A DNA stretch of 10,772 nt, taken from positions 2,351-13,122 of the forward strand of contig DBBT01000130.1 of NCBI GenBank assembly GCA_002292345.1, in the 5' to 3' direction. Of this stretch, positions 1 through 6,600 are shown piece after piece; within the stretch, counting starts at the first letter, position 1; every line of letters starts with the position of its first letter. The translations under genes and the position numbers were made by a program. A model generated the notes under the pieces. The model searched no databases and had not been told where the DNA came from. It saw only the letters and a program-made list of their open reading frames with translations. Source of the stretch: Opitutia bacterium UBA977. Lineage in GTDB: Bacteria; Verrucomicrobiota; Verrucomicrobiia; Opitutales; Coraliomargaritaceae.

Positions 1-972
1 AAGCCAACCGCTGCGGATGGCAAAGTCTATTTCGGGAATGCGGCGGGATTCCTTTTCGGCGTTGATGCGGACACGGGTAAGGAGATTTGGAAATTCGAAA
101 TGGGCGGTGCTATTTCGGTGGGTCCTGCCTTTGGTGAAGGTAAGATCTTTGCCGGTCAGCAAGGCGGCGAGCGTTTCTTCTATTGTGTCGATGCGGCCAC
201 AGGCGAGCTGCTTTGGAAACAGACAGTGCCCGGTGGCTGGGTGTGGGGATCTGCGGCCTACGACGACGGGATGGTCTATGTCCCGACCGTCAACGGATAC
301 GCCGTCTGTCTCGATGCGAAAACCGGACACATCGTATGGATGTATCCGACCGCCAAATCCGTACCTGCGGAACCCGCCATCGACGGCGATCTGGTCTACT
401 TCGGTTCATGGAGCGGCTCGCTGTATGCCTTCGACAAGAAGACCGGCGAGATCGCCTGGAAGGCGAACGGCATCGAATTAGATTCAGGAACCCTGATCGC
501 CTACGAGGGTAAAATTTACGTTCCGCACCATTCGAACGTCTACATGAGTTTCGACGCAAAAACCGGGGAGATCCTGAGCGAAGGAAACAAGAATCCACAG
601 CACACCGGGAACTTCTCTAACTTCAACGCCACCCCCGCCTTCTTTAAGAACCGCGCCTACTATACAGCGCGCGTCGGTGTCGGCCTTCGGGGAGTACCAA
701 CCGCATCCCGCGTGTATTGCGTCGATTCCGAATCCGCCAAGATCCTCTGGACCTTCCCCGACGGCGGCGGGCTTTCCGCACCGGCGATTGCCAGCGACCG
801 TGTCTACATCGGTTCTGGGAACACACCGTTTTTCTACTGCCTCGACGCCTTCACCGGCAAACCGCTGTGGATCTACAAGTTCGATCAACGCGTCGAGGAG
901 TCGACACTCTGTATCTACCGCGACAAAGTCTTCGTTCTCGCCGGAGATGGTTACGTCCACGCGCTAAAATAA
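1..972 (+). CDS. Secreted PQQ-like beta-propeller repeat protein, 3' part (5' end outside window)
   Basis: The frame is open from base 1 to a TAA at 970-972, giving the last 323 residues; start and signal peptide lie upstream. It contains about seven blade repeats of the PQQ_2/BamB-like type, recognised by the recurring signature (Y/F)-(C/A)-(V/L)-D-x-x-T-G-x-x-x-W: DADTGKEIW, DAATGELLW, DAKTGHIVW, DKKTGEIAW, DAKTGEIL (Trp lost), DSESAKILW and DAFTGKPLW. It ends in a closing strand DGYVHALK. The blade signature identifies the fold; it does not show that PQQ is bound. Such proteins act in the periplasm or at the cell surface, as scaffolds or, less often, as dehydrogenases. It is collinear with the C-terminal part of the next gene (GQQGG block, PGWVW block, GSW(S/D)G block, DGY ending), so the two are tandem paralogues and probably one operon. 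Cysteine recurs just before the blade Asp (four times). Fold assignment is firm, substrate unknown. Confidence 0.93.
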   Translation, partial: KPTAADGKVYFGNAAGFLFGVDADTGKEIWKFEMGGAISVGPAFGEGKIFAGQQGGERFFYCVDAATGELLWKQTVPGGWVWGSAAYDDGMVYVPTVNGYAVCLDAKTGHIVWMYPTAKSVPAEPAIDGDLVYFGSWSGSLYAFDKKTGEIAWKANGIELDSGTLIAYEGKIYVPHHSNVYMSFDAKTGEILSEGNKNPQHTGNFSNFNATPAFFKNRAYYTARVGVGLRGVPTASRVYCVDSESAKILWTFPDGGGLSAPAIASDRVYIGSGNTPFFYCLDAFTGKPLWIYKFDQRVEESTLCIYRDKVFVLAGDGYVHALK

Positions 973-978
973 AAAACT

Positions 979-3612
979 ATGAGTTGTCCGACATCTTTCT
1001 GCCGTGCTTTTATACTAGTTGCAGCGGTCTTGCTCTCGTCGTTTTCCGCACTGAAAGGTGAGGAGGCATTGGTTGCCACCGGCATTGCCGAAATCGACTA
1101 CATGCGCAGGGATTTTGTCGCCAACCCCACCACCCCGGAAAACGCCTCTCGCCGTCACGCACTGATTTTCTCCTGGGTGCGACTGCTGGTGCATCGCGGG
1201 GTGGACATGACGGATTTTCATGCTGCTTGTAGTCAGTTTTCTAAGTGGGGACCGATCAATCCATCGCGCTATAAAGCGATGCAAAGCGCCTTCCAAGCGC
1301 TGGATAAAATCCAGTCCAAACCGAACTTCATCGAGGAAGTGCGCGGCACCCGCGAAAAGCCATCATCCAGCAAGACGGACTGGCCGGTGTTCGGCGGCAA
1401 CCTCGAGCAATCTGGGCTCTCGCCGGATGCAGGCCCGCGCACTGGCGAGGTCGCGTGGAAGTTCCCGATCGGCATGTCGTGGTATGCATCGGCCGCGGTC
1501 GAGGACGGACATGTTTACATCGCCTCGCCGGGCGTGACCACCTTGGCCTATTGCCTCGATGAGAAAACCGGCAAGGTGATCTGGACCACGCCGCAGGATG
1601 GCTTGCAGATCTACTCCGCACCACGCGCCAGCTCGACGCCGGTCATCCAGCAGGATCACATCGTCCTCCGCGGCAGCAGCGGCAGTTGGGAGTATGTGGA
1701 AAAGGACAAACACGTTTTCTACATCGACAAAAAGAGCGGCAAGGTCACGCGCCAGCTGGATGCGGATCGCGTGGATTACCGGCGCGGTTGTGCGCCGATT
1801 TCGGGAAATAGCGACTATCTCGTCTATCCGTACGGACGGCTCGATCTCCGTGGCGCCCCCGCGTTTTATGAGATGCAGGACACCGTCGTCGTTCGCAAAG
1901 CCGGCGGCGAGCCATGCTGGACGATGCGGGTCGGCGACCTATTCGGTGACCCCGTGATCGCCGGCGAACACGTCTTCGCTCCGACGGATGACGGCATCCT
2001 GCACGCCTTGAATCTGACTGGGCCGCAACGCGTCGCCTGGGCTTACGACGCCGGATCACCGCTGCGTATGACGCCAGTGGCCGATGGCACAACTGTCTAC
2101 GTCGGTGCGCAGGACGGCACGCTTCACGCCCTCAATATTTCCGACGGCTCGGTGCGCTGGAAGCTCAAGCTCAACGGTGGCGAAACCCGCGCCCAGCAAC
2201 TGTTTTCTCCACCCACTCTGCACGAAGGCAAACTCTACCTCGGCTCCGCCACCTGCGAACTTTACTGCATTGATACTAACAGCGGAGCCCTCACGTGGCA
2301 GGCCACCACCAGCGATTGGATCCGGTCGCGACCAATCGTCGTCGCGGATACGGTCTTTGCGGCAGGTCTCGATGGCATGGTCACCGCCTTTAATTTGCAG
2401 GGTCAACAACGCTGGTCCGCAGCGGCGGGACACCACTCGATCTTCGCCGACCTGACTGGCAGCGAAAACGGAATCCTCGTCAGCAGCTCCGAGTTGTTTC
2501 TCTATTCCCTCGATCTCGCCACCGGCAAGCAACAATGGAAACACAGCCTACTGCAATGCATCTACGAAGACGGCCGGCGCATTCTGGCTGATGTCGTCGC
2601 CGCGGGTGGCGATTACCAATCGCCACCAACCGTCAGCCAGGGCAAGGTCTTCGTCGGCGGCCCGGATCGGTTCGTTCGGGCGATGGACACGCAGAGCGGC
2701 AAAGAGATCTGGCGCTACGAAACTTCTGGACAGGTATCCGGCGCACCAACCGTGCACGACGGTCGCGTGTTCTTCGGTCAGCAAGGTGGCAATGATGATC
2801 TTTATTGCGTGAGCGAAACCGACGGCGCGCCACTCTGGACCGCACAACCTGGTTGGGTCTGGACCACCTCCACCCCCAACGACGGGCGCCTCTACACCGG
2901 CACCGTCGACGGCAAGATCTTCGCGCTGTCTACCGAGGATGGCAGCACCCTATGGATGCGCCCCACCAATGGCGGCATTTATCCAGCCCCCGCGGTCGGC
3001 AAAGGCCTGGTTTATACCGGCTCATGGGACGGCTACTACTACGCGCTCGACGAACAAACCGGGCGGACCGTTTGGGCCTACGCCAAGGAAGGCATCGATT
3101 ACCGCTGGGGCGGTGGGCCCGACTCGGCCGCCGCCATTTTATGGAAAGGCAATCTACTCGGACGCATTGTGCCCAATACCCTGGTGGCACTGGACCAGGA
3201 CACGGGCAAAGAAAAATGGCGGTTCAACGATCCGACCCGACCCAAAAAAGGGATGAACGCCACCGCCTCCGCGTCCGGTAACAATGTCTTTATTTCGACC
3301 ACGATCGATCACGACGGCATGCCTTGCGGCGCGCGTTTATTCTGCCTCGACGACCAGACCGGCAAGATCAATTGGCACTACACCGGCGCCGGTGGTTGGA
3401 CCGGCTCGGCTTGCACGCCGGACAGCGTGATTTGTGGTTCCTCTACCGATGTCTTCATCAGCTGCCTAGCCACCGAACCGAACCCCGATGGAACTCCAAA
3501 CTTACTCTGGCGCACCCGTGTGGACGGCATCTTCCACGAGTCCATTCCTGCGATCCACGGCGACCGCGCTTTCATCCTTTGTGCGGACGGCTATCTCTAT
3601 GCTTTCGAGTAA
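979..3612 (+). CDS. Secreted PQQ-like beta-propeller protein with about 16 blade repeats
   Basis: 877 residues. An N-terminal hydrophobic segment (about residues 9-25, FILVAAVLLSSFSAL) preceded by one Arg looks like a signal peptide, cleaved near LKG-EE. Residues about 30-125 form a helical, blade-free domain of unknown role. W135-P-V-F-G-G-N141 is the usual opening of PQQ_2-type propellers. After it I count about 16 blade signatures (e.g. DEKTGKVIW, ISDGSVRW, DTNSGALTW, DLATGKQQW, DTQSGKEIW, DEQTGRTVW, DQDTGKEKW, DDQTGKINW), some degenerate, over about 740 residues, enough for two eight-bladed rings. The start is fixed by context: the upstream gene stops in this same frame 6 bases earlier and only two codons precede the ATG, which also heads the signal peptide. 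There is no Shine-Dalgarno; the leader is A-rich. It converges on the giant minus-strand gene with 9 bases between stops. It is likely exported and a binding or scaffold protein; dehydrogenase activity cannot be claimed, as no catalytic or cytochrome c CxxCH motif is seen. Confidence 0.94.
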   Translation: MSCPTSFCRAFILVAAVLLSSFSALKGEEALVATGIAEIDYMRRDFVANPTTPENASRRHALIFSWVRLLVHRGVDMTDFHAACSQFSKWGPINPSRYKAMQSAFQALDKIQSKPNFIEEVRGTREKPSSSKTDWPVFGGNLEQSGLSPDAGPRTGEVAWKFPIGMSWYASAAVEDGHVYIASPGVTTLAYCLDEKTGKVIWTTPQDGLQIYSAPRASSTPVIQQDHIVLRGSSGSWEYVEKDKHVFYIDKKSGKVTRQLDADRVDYRRGCAPISGNSDYLVYPYGRLDLRGAPAFYEMQDTVVVRKAGGEPCWTMRVGDLFGDPVIAGEHVFAPTDDGILHALNLTGPQRVAWAYDAGSPLRMTPVADGTTVYVGAQDGTLHALNISDGSVRWKLKLNGGETRAQQLFSPPTLHEGKLYLGSATCELYCIDTNSGALTWQATTSDWIRSRPIVVADTVFAAGLDGMVTAFNLQGQQRWSAAAGHHSIFADLTGSENGILVSSSELFLYSLDLATGKQQWKHSLLQCIYEDGRRILADVVAAGGDYQSPPTVSQGKVFVGGPDRFVRAMDTQSGKEIWRYETSGQVSGAPTVHDGRVFFGQQGGNDDLYCVSETDGAPLWTAQPGWVWTTSTPNDGRLYTGTVDGKIFALSTEDGSTLWMRPTNGGIYPAPAVGKGLVYTGSWDGYYYALDEQTGRTVWAYAKEGIDYRWGGGPDSAAAILWKGNLLGRIVPNTLVALDQDTGKEKWRFNDPTRPKKGMNATASASGNNVFISTTIDHDGMPCGARLFCLDDQTGKINWHYTGAGGWTGSACTPDSVICGSSTDVFISCLATEPNPDGTPNLLWRTRVDGIFHESIPAIHGDRAFILCADGYLYAFE

Positions 3613-3621
3613 GCGCTGCTA

Positions 3622-6600
3622 TTATTGCGCTATGACTTTGAGGCGGACAAATCTTCGGTTTGCGGATCCTGCGGGGAAGGTGTATGTCACCACGTCCCCG
3701 GTGATGCCGACGGTGCCGCCGAGAGCTTCATTCGCCCACACCCCGTCAAGCGTTGCCGAGGCTTCCACCACGAAGTCCGTACCGTAGGAACCGGAGTAGC
3801 CGGGGCCCATCGTCCAACTGACGCTGAGAACGCCGGCGGTGCTCACTACACTTGATAGGTCCGTGAAGCCAGTAGTGTCGCCGTTCAGACCGCCGAGGAA
3901 GTATTCCACACCATTCTTCACGCCATCATTGTCGTGGTCTTTGGTGAAATCTGCACTGGCCCCGTTGAGAGTAGCCCAAGAGGCATAGCCAGCGGCGGGT
4001 GTGCCACTGAGAACAGTCAGAGTGCCAGTCCCCGTGAAATTACTGGAGGGATCCGCGCTGGTGTAGTCCCCTGCCGCCTGCTGAACGCCGCCGAAGAAAA
4101 GCGTGCTGACGGTTTCCGTATTGGTTAGGTCTACCTTGCCGCCCGCAATGACGAGTTTGCCGCTATTCGCAATCGAAGTTCCGTTGACAGCGAGCACCCC
4201 GCCGCCGACCACGGTGTCACCGCTGTAGGAGTTGACTCCAGCAAGAATGAGCGTGCCAGTCTGGGTCTTAGTCAGCCCGCCGGTTCCAGTGATGACACCA
4301 GCAAGGGTGACATCACCGACCGTGGAATTCGTACCGCCCCCCACCTGAACGGTGAGATCGCCGGCTAGGACGGGAGCGCTATTCAGGCTGAACGCCACCG
4401 TAGGCTGGTCGTCTCGGTTAAAGACAACACTGCCTGCAGTCGGCAGGATAACGCCGGAAATTGTCGCATCCTTGCGCATGGATAGCGCCGCGCCCGAAGC
4501 GAGATTAATAGTCTGGGCGAAAGTGGGTGAACCGGCCGCGTTGATTACTAAACTACCAGCGTTGACCTGAACGGAGCCGTTAGGCGTGAGTGCGCCGGCA
4601 TTCGCAATGAACAACCGCCCACCTTGCACGATCGTGTCGCCGCTGTAGGTGTTGTTGTTTCCAGTTAGGACAACATCGCCGTCTGGGCCCTTGACTAGCG
4701 TCAGGGGTGCACCGCTGTTTTGAATAGTCCCGCTGAAGATAGAGCCAGTACTCAGCGTCAAAACGGCATTGGAGGAGGCCGCCGTGTTGTCTACCAGCCC
4801 GCCACCACTGAGGCCGTTGATGGTTTCGGAAAATCCATTCAGGTCTAATACTCCAGAGACCGACACGTTGCCCTTGCCGGCACCGTCGGGTATGACATCG
4901 GCCGCCCCGAGTCGTAGTGTGCCCGCGCTGATGATGGTGTCTCCAGTGTAGCCGTTATTCCCGGAGAGAACCAAACTGGAAGTCGTACTGGCCTGCGTGA
5001 CGCTGGTGACATTTGGTCCGATATCGGCACCAATCGTGGTATCGCCAGTTGCAGTGCCTTGAGAGGTCAGGCTGCCGCTGTGGTTGATGGCTGCGTTGTT
5101 GAGGTTGATGACGTTTGCAGCGAGGCCGAGATTATTGAGGGTCAGGTTGCCGGCTCCGGTCACGCCACCGGAGAGGTTTGCTACCGCTTTGAGTGTCCCA
5201 TTAATCACGTTGTCGTAGGTCTGCAAGGTGAGATCGCCATTTAAGGTGACCGGAGCAGTTAAGTTGAATCCGGAGCCGATACCGTTCGCGCCAATCACAA
5301 TCTGACCACTATCGGGTGCGTGGACAGTTACGGGATTGCCCAGCGACCTGCCAGTAATGAGAGTGGCCCCGGGCGAGCCGGCACCGCCCATGGCAACCGT
5401 GCCAGCGCCCAGTGCGGCATTGGTGAACTTGGCCTCCACCGTGCCGTTACGGATAGTGAGCCCACCGGTGAAGGTGTTTGCGCCTCCCAGAGACAGCAGC
5501 CCCGAACCAGTCTTAGTCAGAGAAGCGCTCACCCCACCATCGTCGGCAAGGTTGCCAGTAAGAGTGATGTTGCGCGCGGTGCCGGCACTGTCCTGCGCCT
5601 GAATGATCACGCCACCGTCGGCGGCGCCGAGTTGCATGTCCAGCGAAGAGCTCCAGTTCCGATCGGCGCCCAGCGTGCCGCCCTGGAGTTGGATCGTGAT
5701 CGGCAGGTCAGCCGCTGCGGAACCTCGGGTGATGCCTTGCTGGCCAAGGTAGAGACTGCCGCCGCTCAGTTGCAGCAATGCAGACGAGGCAGCGTTGAAA
5801 GTGCCAGATTCGCTGCCAAACTGAATGCCGTTGGCAGTTACGATGCCACTGGACTGGTACATGCTGGCGAAGTAGGAATCATCGGTCGTGCCCGCCTTAA
5901 AAAAGTAAATCCGGTTGTCGGTGCTACCAGTTCCAATCGTAAGCGTGCCACCCTGCACATCGAGCCTGCCATTGGATGCGGGCGTGTTGCCGATACGAAT
6001 CTCGCCGGACCGGGAAGCTTCGGTGCCAACATTTACCGTGGCGCCGCCTTGCACGGTCATAGTCGAAGTGTTAGAGATGGCAGTGCCGTTTCCGATGCCG
6101 AGGTAGGCATTATTGACGGTGGACGTCGTGTTGTTGCTGTTGACCGTTAAGGTGCCACCGGCAAGAATGTAATTCACGCTGCGGCTGTTGCTAGAAATAT
6201 TGTAACCGGTATTGTTGCCGGGCGTGATGTTAAAAGTCCCTCCGCTTTGATTGAAGCTGGCGACTGCAACTTTACCGACGTTGGCAGTATAATTCCCAGC
6301 GGTCATATTGACGGTGCCAGCACCGTTAAAGTTGTATTGCGAATTAGACGCACCGCCACCGAGATTCAAGACTGCGCCCGAGTTCACAGTGATGGCGGCC
6401 GGCTTGTTTCTTTGATAGGTGATGGCGGAATTGATGGTCGCAGTTTTTTCAGCAGCCACGCTGATCGAGGTATTATTCGAGCCATCGTCGAGCTGCAGCT
6501 CGACTCCCGCGCCTCCCGAAAGCGTGTAACCACTATTGGCGAAAGTGATTCCGCCACCGACCTGAACCGCTCCCGAAAGCGTCACCGTATAGCTGCCATC

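Noticed and set aside
965..978. A-rich stretch at the boundary of the two propeller genes as a programmed frameshift site.
   Set aside because: Both genes are already in the same frame, so slippage would not join them, and the second has its own signal peptide.
1..3612. Quinoprotein alcohol dehydrogenase identity for the propeller proteins.
   Set aside because: The repeats show the fold only; I see no cytochrome c CxxCH motif and no disulphide-ring Cys-Cys motif typical of those enzymes.
3611..3632. Possible bidirectional terminator between the convergent stops (AGCGC ... GCGCT).
   Set aside because: The stem is only five pairs with a ten-base loop and no T-run on either side, and it overlaps a stop codon. 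Too weak to annotate.
5320..6150. A 276-codon open frame on the plus strand, antisense to the giant gene, plus several shorter ones.
   Set aside because: It is the mirror of Gly/Thr/Ser-rich codons with a GC-rich third position; the translation has no domain-like pattern, and the minus strand encodes clear beta-helix and PATR sequence.
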